In this document: positions 15,695 through 23,585 of the stretch, one piece after another
Position numbering within the stretch: the stretch's first letter is position 1
Layout: each line of letters begins with the position of its first letter
Source: Deltaproteobacteria bacterium
GTDB taxonomy: Bacteria > Myxococcota_A > UBA9160 > SMWR01
Assembly (NCBI GenBank): GCA_019310965.1
Contig: JAFDDG010000036.1
Location: 1 to 35,967 of the forward strand
DNA length: 35,967 nucleotides
Direction: 5' to 3'
Made by a program: the position numbers and the translations under genes
The notes under the pieces: generated by a model
What the model saw: only the letters and a program-made list of their open reading frames with translations
Database searches by the model: none
What the model was told of the DNA's origin: nothing

Positions 15695-17218
15695 GTGCCC
15701 GTCGCCACCCGCATCGCGCTCGTTCTCGCATGGCTCGGGCTGACGCCGGCCGCGGCGCCGGCGGTCGGCTGGCGCATCGTCACTCCGATCTCGGAGGGAA
15801 GGGTGGCGCTGGCGTTCGATCCGGGCAGCGGTCGGCTCGCAGTGGGCGATGCCCGTGGCCTCGTCATCGGCACTCCGGGGGAGGCACTCCGGCGCGTGCC
15901 ACTGCGGGGTCCCGTGCGCGACGTCGCGTTTGTCGCCGGCGCAGCGAGCTGGCTGCTGGCCGCCACCGATGCCGGGTTGTTTCGCATCGATGCGGGAGCG
16001 AGCCTTCGCGCCATCGCGCTGGCCCCCGGCCACGCGGCGCGGGAGGTCGTGCGCATCGCGACGCAGTCGGGTGCCGTCGCGCTGGCAACGGCCGGCGGGG
16101 TGTTCGTTTCGTCCGAAGGCACAGTCTGGCAGCGCGCCTCGCGGCGCTGGCCGAGCGATGCTGCGAGCGCAGTGGCGCTGCGGGCCAGTGCGTCCGGCTT
16201 CGACTGCTGGGCCATCGTCGCGGGGCGGGTCTGGAGTGTCGAGCTGCACGCCGTTGGTGGGGGATTCCGGGAAGCTGACGCCCGGCAGCTCGTCCTGCCC
16301 GATGCGCCCACCGGCAACGGTCCCGTGGATGTGGCCTTCGACATCGGCGGGGCGGATGCGGTGGTGCTCTTCGCCGACGCGCTCGCGGTGCGCGCCGAGC
16401 GCGAGAGCGAGTGGCGAGTGCTGCGCCCCACACTGGCGCCCGGTGCGCGCATCCAACGGCTCGTCGCCGCACACGGTGTCGCGTGGCTGGCGACCGACCG
16501 CGGACTCTGGTCGGCACCAGCGTTGACGGAGATCTGGACGCGTGCGGCGTCTCCCGTCGGTACTCGGCCTGTCGGCGACCTCGTGGGACACGGCGAGCAG
16601 CTCTTCGCCGCGAGCGACACGGCGGTGCGCGAAGCACACGAGCGTTCCCGCGCGCCGCTGGACCAGCGGCCCGCGCTCCCGATTCCCGATGGCGATCCGC
16701 CCATCGCCGCTCTGCAGCGCGCGGCCCTGGCGTACCTCGATCTCGAGTCGGCGCATATCCGGGCGCTGCGCCGCGGTGTCGAGCAGCGCGGCTGGCTTCC
16801 GGTGGTGTCCCTGCGCGTCAGCGGGGGCGGCGATCGCGATCGAGACGTCGATTTCGACGAAGCCTTCGTCTCGGGTGAGATGCGACACCTGGTTGATCGC
16901 AGCCACACTCGAAGCCACGACTTCGACGCGTCGCTGACGCTCAGCTGGGATCTCGGCGACGTCGCCTATCATCCAGAAGCCGTCGATGTCTCCCGTGAAG
17001 CGCGGGAAGTGCTGAAGCTGCGCGACGACGTGCTCGACGAGGTCAACCAGCTCTACTTCGAACGTCGTGCGCTTCTGGCGCAGCTCGCGATGGGTGGCGC
17101 GGCGCTCGCGCCCGAGGAGGCGCTGCGGTTGCGCCTGCGCGCTGCGGAGCTGGCCGCGGGGCTCGACGCCTGGACCGGAGGCTGGTTCGACCGCGTCGTC
17201 CCGGTCCGCCGGCCGTGA
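15695..17218 (+). CDS. Exported protein with propeller-like N-terminal region, function unknown
   Basis: A 507-residue protein. A signal peptide (about residues 1-23) is followed by about 330 residues of short repeating beta-strand motifs of the type VALAFDPGSGRLAVGDARGL, GLFRIDAG and GVFVSSEG, which suggests a seven-bladed propeller. The C-terminal 130 residues differ: an acidic segment (GGGDRDRDVDFDEAF), the strand DASLTLSWDLGDVAY, then a helical part beginning VSREAREVLKLRDDVLDEV. The LTLSWDLGD strand and following helix recall outer-membrane or TolC-like ends, but I cannot name the family. The GTG is the only reasonable start. The PEP-CTERM gene follows after 28 bases, so the two probably form one sigma-54-dependent unit. 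Confidence 0.75.
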   Translation: MPVATRIALVLAWLGLTPAAAPAVGWRIVTPISEGRVALAFDPGSGRLAVGDARGLVIGTPGEALRRVPLRGPVRDVAFVAGAASWLLAATDAGLFRIDAGASLRAIALAPGHAAREVVRIATQSGAVALATAGGVFVSSEGTVWQRASRRWPSDAASAVALRASASGFDCWAIVAGRVWSVELHAVGGGFREADARQLVLPDAPTGNGPVDVAFDIGGADAVVLFADALAVRAERESEWRVLRPTLAPGARIQRLVAAHGVAWLATDRGLWSAPALTEIWTRAASPVGTRPVGDLVGHGEQLFAASDTAVREAHERSRAPLDQRPALPIPDGDPPIAALQRAALAYLDLESAHIRALRRGVEQRGWLPVVSLRVSGGGDRDRDVDFDEAFVSGEMRHLVDRSHTRSHDFDASLTLSWDLGDVAYHPEAVDVSREAREVLKLRDDVLDEVNQLYFERRALLAQLAMGGAALAPEEALRLRLRAAELAAGLDAWTGGWFDRVVPVRRP

Positions 17219-17246
17219 TCTCATCCCGAACCCCCGAGGAGAAATC

Positions 17247-17885
17247 ATGTTTCGAAACTCTCTCTGGCTGGCGTGGCTTGCGCTGGTCGCCTTTGCGGCG
17301 GGGCCGGCCTGCGCAGCGCCGCTGGTTTCCGAGGTCTTCTACGACGCGTCGGGTTCAGATGACGGCCTGAGCTTCGTGGAGTTGTGGGGAGCGGCGGGCG
17401 CATCGCTCGACGGTCTGGTGATCGAGGGCATCAACGGCTCGAACGGGTCTGTGACGCACACGCTCGTGTTGACCGGGGTCATTCCGGCCGACGGGTTCTT
17501 CGTGATCGCGGACGATCGCGGCGACGGCGCCAGCGATGTCGCTGGCGCTGATCTCGTGCGCGACTTCGACTTCCAGAACGGGCCCGACTCCGTCGTGCTG
17601 CGCGACGCGGCCGGCGTGTTCGACGCCGTCGGTTACGGCAACTTTGCCGTGGGTGACGTCTTCGCCGGCGAGGGTGCGCCAGCGTCGGACGCGCCGGCGG
17701 GCTCGAGCCTCGCGCGGCTCTTCGCGAACGGCGACAGCGATGACAACGCCGCCGACTTCGTCGTGCTGCCGGTGCCGACTCCCGGCAGCGGGGAGCTGCT
17801 GCCGGTTCCCGAGCCGGGTACGTCGACTCTGTGCCTCCTCGGCCTGGTGGGCCTTCGCGCCCGCCGTCGCAGGCGAGCCGGCTAG
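17247..17885 (+). CDS. Lamin-tail-like PEP-CTERM surface protein
   Basis: A 212-residue protein with a signal peptide (about 1-22) and a lamin-tail-like beta-sandwich (LVSEVFYDASGSDDGLSFVE; DGFFVIADD; SVVLRDAAGVFDAVGYG). It ends in a PEP-CTERM sorting tail: VPEPGTSTLCLLGLVGL followed by an Arg cluster. Such tails are recognised by an exosortase, which cleaves the protein and sends it to the cell surface or exopolysaccharide matrix. The exosortase genes are not in the window. GAGGAG at 17236-17241 sits five bases before the ATG and decides the start over the longer open frame from 17067. Confidence 0.9.
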   Translation: MFRNSLWLAWLALVAFAAGPACAAPLVSEVFYDASGSDDGLSFVELWGAAGASLDGLVIEGINGSNGSVTHTLVLTGVIPADGFFVIADDRGDGASDVAGADLVRDFDFQNGPDSVVLRDAAGVFDAVGYGNFAVGDVFAGEGAPASDAPAGSSLARLFANGDSDDNAADFVVLPVPTPGSGELLPVPEPGTSTLCLLGLVGLRARRRRRAG

Positions 17886-17890
17886 CGCTC

Positions 17891-17979
17891 TTCGGCGGCG
17901 GGTCGCACTTCCCCCTGCCCAACCACCCCGCCGCCCGGGCCCCGGAGCCAGACTCCGGGGCCCCCTGCCCGCCGCCGAA
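17891..17979. repeat. Nested perfect inverted repeats after the PEP-CTERM gene
   Basis: Outer arms TTCGGCGGCGGG (17891-17902) and CCCGCCGCCGAA (17968-17979) pair perfectly over 12 bases. Inside them GGGCCCCGGAG (17937-17947) and CTCCGGGGCCC (17953-17963) pair over 11 bases with a five-base loop. The element starts five bases after the stop codon. There is no T-run, so it is not a classical intrinsic terminator, but it may stop or protect transcripts, or be a palindromic repeat. Confidence 0.75.
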
Positions 17980-18119
17980 CGCCGCAGCGACCCGGGCGCA
18001 CCGCGCACCTCCAGGCACGGGTGGGCGTTTCGTGGGCAGCGCGGTCACCATCACTCGAGAGCCCCCCGCGGTGCGCCGGCCGGGGCTGCGGTAGCCTCGA
18101 CTTCCTGCCGGAGGTGACC

Positions 18120-18695
18120 GTGTCCGAGCCGCTACTGGCCTTCGACGAAGGCGCGACCGCCAAGCTGAACGAGATGCGCGAGGCCGGTCGCTTCGACGGC
18201 TCAGCCCTGCGCGTGTCCGTGGAAGAGGAGGGGGCGAGCTTCCACTACCGGATCGAGGTGGTAGAGCGGGACTCGCGGGCCGAGGCTGACGCCCTGGCCG
18301 AGTGCGACGGCATCCCGGTCTACATCGACCCGGCGAGCTGGCCCAATCTCGCCGGCGCCACGCTCCAATACGTCGACAGCCTCTCCGGTGGCGGCTTCCG
18401 TTTCGAGAACCCGAACAAGCCGCGGCTGCTCTCGGATCCGCTGGCGGCCCGCGTGCAGGCCATCCTCGACGAGGAGATCAACCCCGGCGTGGCGGCCCAC
18501 GGTGGCCGCATCGCGCTGATGAACGTCGAGGACGGCCGGGTCTTCGTGAAGTTCGGTGGCGGCTGCCAGGGCTGCGGCCAAGCCGACGTCACCCTGAAGG
18601 AGGGCGTGGTGGCCACTCTGACGCGGCAGATTCCGGAGATCCGCGAGGTGGTGGACGCGACCGATCACTCGAGTGGTGAGAATCCCTATTACTGA
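18120..18695 (+). CDS. nfuA: NfuA, Fe-S cluster carrier
   Basis: A 191-residue protein, the same length as Escherichia coli NfuA. The N-terminal half is the degenerate A-type (HesB-like) domain without cluster cysteines (FHYRIEVVERD; YVDSLSGGGFRFENPN). The C-terminal half is the Nfu domain with GGGCQGCGQADVTLKEG, in which Cys149 and Cys152 fall at the E. coli positions. It receives [4Fe-4S] clusters and passes them to target enzymes. I chose the second of two neighbouring GTG codons (18120) because GGAGG lies five bases upstream. A -10-like TAGCCT at 18092-18097 lacks a good -35 partner. Confidence 0.93.
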   Translation: MSEPLLAFDEGATAKLNEMREAGRFDGSALRVSVEEEGASFHYRIEVVERDSRAEADALAECDGIPVYIDPASWPNLAGATLQYVDSLSGGGFRFENPNKPRLLSDPLAARVQAILDEEINPGVAAHGGRIALMNVEDGRVFVKFGGGCQGCGQADVTLKEGVVATLTRQIPEIREVVDATDHSSGENPYY

Positions 18696-18826
18696 GCGCA
18701 GCGGGACTTTGTGTCCCCCGGGGGGGTTCGAGTCTGCGGTACAGCTCGCCCGTGGTCCTGCCGATCTTCCCACGGGAATTCCACCGCCCGGGCCGGTAGG
18801 CTCGGGCCGGGGGGGAGGCTGCGCGC

Positions 18827-19285
18827 ATGATCACGGGCTTCAACACGAACGTCCGCCACGGCGGTCGCGTGTTCCACGTGCAGACGGAGGATTCCGGTCG
18901 CGACCACCCGCACGTGATCAGCCATCTCTATCACGGCGGCACCATCCTGGCTTCGGAGAAACGCGACTACGCCGAGCAGGTGGACGCGGCCAATCTCGGC
19001 GCCGTCGTGCGTGGACTGATGGACGAACAGCACCGCTCGATGCTGGAGCGACTCGCCGGCGGAGAGTTCGACCGGGTGATTGCCGAGCGTCTCGGTGTTG
19101 GCGAGTCGACGGACGGCAGCACGGAATCGAGCGGCGCAGACGAGCGCACGCCCGGGCAGAGCGAGGTGCAGCCGCCCGCGGATGAGGCGCGCGCGTTCGG
19201 TGCCGGCGTCGTCTCGGAGAAGCCCCTCGACGAAGTGATCCTCGATTACCTCGTCGACAAGTCGCGTTCCCGCGGCTCCCACTAG
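18827..19285 (+). CDS. Conserved hypothetical protein upstream of ftsEX
   Basis: A 152-residue, probably cytosolic protein. The N-terminal 45 residues (GFNTNVRHGGRVFHVQTEDS, then HLYHGGTILASEKRDY) look strongly conserved and resemble a small family I associate with deltaproteobacteria; no function is known to me. The middle (about 95-130) is a disordered Ser/Thr/Glu-rich linker. The last 20 residues form a charged helix (EKPLDEVILDYLVDK). GGGAGG eight bases upstream supports the ATG. It sits five bases before ftsE, so it is probably transcribed with the ftsEX-envC genes and may be linked to septal cell-wall control. Confidence 0.75.
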   Translation: MITGFNTNVRHGGRVFHVQTEDSGRDHPHVISHLYHGGTILASEKRDYAEQVDAANLGAVVRGLMDEQHRSMLERLAGGEFDRVIAERLGVGESTDGSTESSGADERTPGQSEVQPPADEARAFGAGVVSEKPLDEVILDYLVDKSRSRGSH

Positions 19286-19290
19286 CGAGA

Positions 19291-20046
19291 GTGAAGCGGG
19301 CAGCGGTTCGAGCCTCCTCGCGAAAGCTCGCGCCGCGCGCGTCACCGGGCTCGGGTGGCGATGCCGCGATCCGCGCCTATCACGTTTCCAAGTCGTATAC
19401 CGCGGGCAGCTTTGCACTCCACGACGTGAGTCTCGAGGTGGGCCGGGGTGAGTTCGTCTTTCTCACGGGTCCGAGCGGCGCCGGCAAGACCACACTGCTG
19501 AAGCTGCTGTTTGCGGCCGAGCAGCAGAGCGAGGGGCAGATCGTGGTGCTCGGGCGCAACATCGCGCGCCTCGGCGAGCGCGCCGTGCCCGAGCTGCGTC
19601 GGCGCGTGGGAGTGGTCTTCCAGGACTTCAAGCTGTTGCCGCGACGCACCGTGGAGGAGAACGTCGGCATGGCGCTCGATGTGGTGGGCACGCCGCGCCG
19701 CGAGGCCCGCGCCAAGGTCTTCGCGGTGCTCAAGCAGCTCGGGCTGCAGCATCGGCGCCATCACCATCCGCTCGCTCTCTCCGGTGGCGAGCAGCAGCGG
19801 GTGGCGATTGCGCGCGCGCTGGTCAATGAGCCGCAGATCCTGCTGGCCGACGAGCCCACGGGCAATCTCGATCCCGAGCTGACCGTCGAGATCATGGATC
19901 TGATCGCGAGCGCGGCGACGCGCGGCACGACGGTGTTGGTGGCGACCCACGAGCTGGGTCTGGTGAGCCGTTACGGCAAGCGCACACTGCGACTGGAAGC
20001 GGGTCGCGTGGTCGAAGACAGCCGCCCGCGCGGAGTCGTGCGGTGA
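19291..20046 (+). CDS. ftsE: FtsE, cell-division ABC ATPase
   Basis: A 251-residue ABC ATPase with Walker [10 protein letters not shown] at 60-68, Q-loop [14 protein letters not shown] (a typical FtsE signature), signature LSGGEQQR, and Walker [13 protein letters not shown]. With FtsX it drives the septal peptidoglycan-hydrolase switch. There is a basic N-terminal extension of about 25 residues before the usual start ([10 protein letters not shown]); the GTG at 19291 is the only start codon in that stretch. The stop overlaps the ftsX GTG. Confidence 0.95.
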   Translation: MKRAAVRASSRKLAPRASPGSGGDAAIRAYHVSKSYTAGSFALHDVSLEVGRGEFVFLTGPSGAGKTTLLKLLFAAEQQSEGQIVVLGRNIARLGERAVPELRRRVGVVFQDFKLLPRRTVEENVGMALDVVGTPRREARAKVFAVLKQLGLQHRRHHHPLALSGGEQQRVAIARALVNEPQILLADEPTGNLDPELTVEIMDLIASAATRGTTVLVATHELGLVSRYGKRTLRLEAGRVVEDSRPRGVVR

Positions 20047-20948
20047 AGCGCGTCGCCGCACGGGTGGTCTACTTCGGGCGTACGGCCCTGCGCGGGCTCG
20101 TGGCGAGTCCGGTGACGAGCGTCGTGGCGGTGGCCACGATCGGCACCAGCCTGGTGTTGGTGGGTGCGTTCGCGCTGCTGCTCTTCAACATGGAGGGCCT
20201 GCTCGAGCGTTTTGGCGGCAATCTGCACGTGACGGCGTACCTCGAAGTCGGGCTCGCGCAGGAGCGCCAGCGCGAGCTCGCGGCCACCGCGCGCACCGTC
20301 GAGGGGGTTGCCGAGGTGCGCCTGGTGACCGAAGCGGAGGCCCTCGAGCGCTTCCGCACGGGCGTGGCCCGGGGCGCGGCGTTTCTCGAGGGCCTCGACG
20401 AGAATCCGCTGCCCGCGTCGCTCGAGATCACCTTGGTCCCCGAGCGCCAGAGCGCCGAGGGCATGCGCATCGCAACGGCCTCTCTGCAGGGTCTGGCGGG
20501 TGTCGACGATCTGGCGTCGGGGCAGGACTGGGTCGAGGGCTACCTGCGCGCGGTGGCGCTGGTGCGCGGTCTCGGCCTGGGTATCGGCGTGATCCTGGTG
20601 CTCGCAACGCTGTTGATCGTCGCCAATACGATTCGTCTGGCGGTGGTGGCACGCTCCGACGAGCTCGAGATCCTGGCGCTGGTGGGTGCCAGCCGCGGCT
20701 TCGTGAGCGTGCCATTTCTGTTGGAAGGCCTGCTGCAAGGCCTGGCCGGCGGACTGCTTGCGTTGCTGCTCTTGTTCGGCCTGTTTCACCTGGTGTTGCC
20801 GGGCCTTGCGTTCGGGTTGGAGCTTCTGCTCGGCGGTGCGGTCCCGGCGTTCTTCAGCACGGGGCAAGCCCTTGCGCTGGTGATCGGAGGGGCGTTGCTG
20901 GGCGTGATCGGCTCTGGTGCGGCGTTGCTCGGGGGCCTGCGCGCGTGA
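20043..20948 (+). CDS. ftsX: FtsX, cell-division membrane protein
   Basis: A 301-residue protein with the FtsX topology: one membrane span at about 24-45, a large periplasmic loop (about 46-165) and three spans in the C-terminal half. It contains the family segments NLHVTAYLE and VARSDELEILALVGASRGFV. The periplasmic loop is the expected contact for the EnvC-like protein encoded next. GTGA overlaps at both ends (with ftsE and envC) show tight coupling. Confidence 0.93.
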   Translation: MKRVAARVVYFGRTALRGLVASPVTSVVAVATIGTSLVLVGAFALLLFNMEGLLERFGGNLHVTAYLEVGLAQERQRELAATARTVEGVAEVRLVTEAEALERFRTGVARGAAFLEGLDENPLPASLEITLVPERQSAEGMRIATASLQGLAGVDDLASGQDWVEGYLRAVALVRGLGLGIGVILVLATLLIVANTIRLAVVARSDELEILALVGASRGFVSVPFLLEGLLQGLAGGLLALLLLFGLFHLVLPGLAFGLELLLGGAVPAFFSTGQALALVIGGALLGVIGSGAALLGGLRA

Positions 20949-22087
20949 GTTCCCCCTCGGTTCGCGCCTTGCTGGTGCTCGTCGGCGCGCTTCTGACCGC
21001 TGGCGGTGCGCGGGCGGATCGAGAGGCGGATCTGGCGGCGCTGCGCGAGGCGATTGCGGAGGGGCGCCAGCGCGTCACCCGCTACGAGAGCGAAGAGCGG
21101 GGCCTGCTCGAAGCGATCGAGTCGCTCGATCGCACCGCACAGCTTTTGGCGCGGGAGGTGGGGGTCGCGCGACGCGCGGCGAACGGTGCCCGCGACGAAC
21201 TCCTCCGGCTCGAGGCCCGTGCGCACGAGCTGGAGGAGCGGGCCGAGACGTCGCGTAGGGTTCTGGGCGCCCGGGCGCAGGCGCTCTACCGGGCGGGTGA
21301 GCTCGGCAGCGTCGGGGTGCTGTTCGCGTCGCAGGATCTGCCTGACTTTCTGGGCCGGGTCTCGTCGTTGCGGCGCCTGCTCGATCACGACGCGGAGCTG
21401 TTGGCGCGACACCGGGAACAGTTGGCCGCGCTCGATGTGGCGCGGGAGGCGGCCATGGCATCCGCCGAGCGTCTGGTCACCGCCGAGAAGGAGCTCGAGG
21501 TGCGTTCCGCCGAGCTCGCAGCAGAGCGCGCGCGCAAGCGCACGCTGGTGCAGCGCCTGCACCGCGACCGCACGCGCGAGCGCGGCGCCCTGGTGGAGCT
21601 CGAGAAGGCGGCCCAGGCCCTGGAGGAGACCCTCGCCTCGCTGGGCGACGACCCCGCTGCGGGCTCGGCTGGGACGGAGGGGCCGCCCTTCACCACTCTG
21701 CGCCGCGCGCTCGCGCCGCCCGTAGAGGGTGAGCTGATCCAGGGCTTCGGACGCCGGGTGGATGCGGAGTTCCTGACCGAGACGTTCCACTCGGGGGTGG
21801 TCTACGCCGCGGATCGCGGCACGCCGGTCGAAGCCGTCGCGCCGGGAAACGTGCGTTTTGCCGGCTGGTTTCGTGGCTACGGCCGGCTCGTGATTCTCGA
21901 TCACGGGGACAGCTATTTCACGGTCTCCGGGCATCTCGACGAGCTCGACGTGGCGCTTGGCGACACGGTCCGCTCTCGCCAGCGCATCGGCAGCGTGGGG
22001 GAGACCGGCTCCCTGGCCGGCCCGCGGCTCTATTTCGAGGTGCGGCGCGGAGGCGAGGCCCTCGATCCCGGCGGCTGGTTGCAGTAG
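20945..22087 (+). CDS. envC: EnvC-like murein hydrolase activator (degenerate LytM/M23)
   Basis: A 380-residue protein with a signal peptide (about 1-23), a long coiled coil (about 25-235) and a C-terminal LytM domain (about 265-375). The metal ligands of active M23 peptidases are partly lost: the usual H-x-G-x-D reads HSGVVYA, and the usual HLHFE reads RLYFE, as in EnvC (SLYFE). This points to an amidase activator rather than an active endopeptidase. FtsEX would move the coiled coil and relieve autoinhibition. Gene order ftsE-ftsX-envC-ctpA is common in Gram-negatives. Confidence 0.9.
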   Translation: MSSPSVRALLVLVGALLTAGGARADREADLAALREAIAEGRQRVTRYESEERGLLEAIESLDRTAQLLAREVGVARRAANGARDELLRLEARAHELEERAETSRRVLGARAQALYRAGELGSVGVLFASQDLPDFLGRVSSLRRLLDHDAELLARHREQLAALDVAREAAMASAERLVTAEKELEVRSAELAAERARKRTLVQRLHRDRTRERGALVELEKAAQALEETLASLGDDPAAGSAGTEGPPFTTLRRALAPPVEGELIQGFGRRVDAEFLTETFHSGVVYAADRGTPVEAVAPGNVRFAGWFRGYGRLVILDHGDSYFTVSGHLDELDVALGDTVRSRQRIGSVGETGSLAGPRLYFEVRRGGEALDPGGWLQ

Positions 22088-22200
22088 TCGAGCGCGGTAG
22101 ACTGGCAGGGCATTCAAGCGGGTCGGTGAAGCCGCCGAAACCTGCGTGGACATGAACCCGACACTCCCGGCTCGTTGCCGGGGCGGAGAGACCGGGCCGG

Positions 22201-23577
22201 ATGCGTCAACCCCCGAATCGCTTTTCCTCCTTTGCCGCGGGCTTTACGACCGCTCTTGCCATCGTCGCCGTCTTCGGCGCGGTCGCCGTCTCCGCATCCA
22301 CGCGGTACGACGATCTGAGCCTCTTCACCAGTGTGCTGAGCCACGTGAAGCGCAACTACGTCGACGAGGTCGACGAGCGCGCGCTCGTATACGGTGCCGT
22401 GCGCGGCATGCTCCAGGAGCTGGATCCCCACTCGTCCTTCCTCGATCCGGACGCCTATCGCGAGATGCAGGTCGACACCCGAGGTGAATTCCACGGCATC
22501 GGCATCGAGATCACCAAGCGCAAGGACGGCTTCATCGAGGTAGTGGCGCCCATCGAGGGCACGCCAGGAGATTCCGCGGGCATCAAGGCCCGCGACAAGA
22601 TTACGTCGATTTGTCCGACCGAGACGCCCGCAGACTGGGACGAGCCGTGTCGGCCCACCAAGAACATGTCGCTGGTCGAGGCCGTGAACCTGATGCGCGG
22701 GAAGAAGAACACCGAGATCACCATCGATATCTTCCGCGAGGGTTTCGACAAGCCCGAGCCGTTCGTGATTCGGCGCGACGTGGTGAAGGTGGTCTCGGTT
22801 TCCGGCAGGCTGATCGAGCCCGGTTATCCGTTGGTGCGTATCCGTGCTTTCCAGGAGCGCACCGTCGACGATCTGCGAGCAACGCTCGAGACGCTGCACG
22901 AGCAGGCCGAGAGCGGCTTCAGCGGGCTCGTGCTCGACCTGCGCGACAATCCCGGCGGTTTGCTCGACCAGGCCGTGAAGGTCTCTGACCTGTGGTTGGA
23001 CGAGGGGTTGGTGGTCTACACGAAGGGTCGGGTGGACACCCAGCGCCATGAGTTCCGAGCACACACCACCGGCACCGAGCCCGACTACCCGATCGTGGTG
23101 CTCGTGAATGAGGGCACGGCCAGCGCGTCCGAGATCGTCTCCGGCGCGCTGCAGGATCATCACCGCGCGCTGGTACTCGGCGCCAAGACGTTCGGCAAGG
23201 GCTCCGTGCAGACCGTCTATCCGCTCGACAAGGAAGCGGGTCTGCGGCTCACGACGGCGCTCTACTACACGCCCGCCGGGCGCTCCATCCAGGAGGTGGG
23301 CATCATTCCCGACATGCCGGTGAAGCCCTTTCCGGTGGCCGACACATCGGGCGAAGCGCGCCCGCGGCGGGTGCGCGAGCGAGATCTGCGGGGGCACTTC
23401 ACGCATGGCGAAGCCGAGCCCGGCACCGAGGCCACTGATGCCCCCAGCAGCGCGAGCGACGAAGACGTGCAGCTCGCCCGTGCTGTCGAGGTGCTGAAGA
23501 GCCGCGTCTACTTCGAGCGGCTGGAGCAGACCTCACCGCTGGAATCGGTGCAGGCCAGCGCGGCCGAAGCCCAGTAG
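22201..23577 (+). CDS. ctpA: S41 carboxyl-terminal processing peptidase
   Basis: A 458-residue serine protease: N-terminal signal/anchor (about 10-32), a helical segment with LDPHSSFLDPD, a PDZ domain (about 95-185) and the catalytic core. The probable Ser/Lys dyad lies in GTASASEIVSG (Ser308) and FGKGSVQT (Lys333), 25 residues apart as in other CtpA/CtpB enzymes. The PDZ domain has an insertion with two cysteines (ICPTETPADWDEPC). The enzyme would trim periplasmic proteins. GGAGAG upstream is rather distant (11 bases). Upstream bases include a -10-like TAGACT (22098-22103) without a good -35 box and a CCCGGC/GCCGGG hairpin. Confidence 0.93.
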   Translation: MRQPPNRFSSFAAGFTTALAIVAVFGAVAVSASTRYDDLSLFTSVLSHVKRNYVDEVDERALVYGAVRGMLQELDPHSSFLDPDAYREMQVDTRGEFHGIGIEITKRKDGFIEVVAPIEGTPGDSAGIKARDKITSICPTETPADWDEPCRPTKNMSLVEAVNLMRGKKNTEITIDIFREGFDKPEPFVIRRDVVKVVSVSGRLIEPGYPLVRIRAFQERTVDDLRATLETLHEQAESGFSGLVLDLRDNPGGLLDQAVKVSDLWLDEGLVVYTKGRVDTQRHEFRAHTTGTEPDYPIVVLVNEGTASASEIVSGALQDHHRALVLGAKTFGKGSVQTVYPLDKEAGLRLTTALYYTPAGRSIQEVGIIPDMPVKPFPVADTSGEARPRRVRERDLRGHFTHGEAEPGTEATDAPSSASDEDVQLARAVEVLKSRVYFERLEQTSPLESVQASAAEAQ

Positions 23578-23585
23578 CCGCCAGC

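Noticed and set aside
22098..22103. TAGACT as -10 box of a ctpA promoter, and similar TAGCCT/TAGGCT/TATTCT boxes before nfuA, the 152-residue protein gene and cysC
   Set aside because: No acceptable -35 box at 16-18 bases in any of these cases; a promoter may exist but the sequence does not show it clearly.
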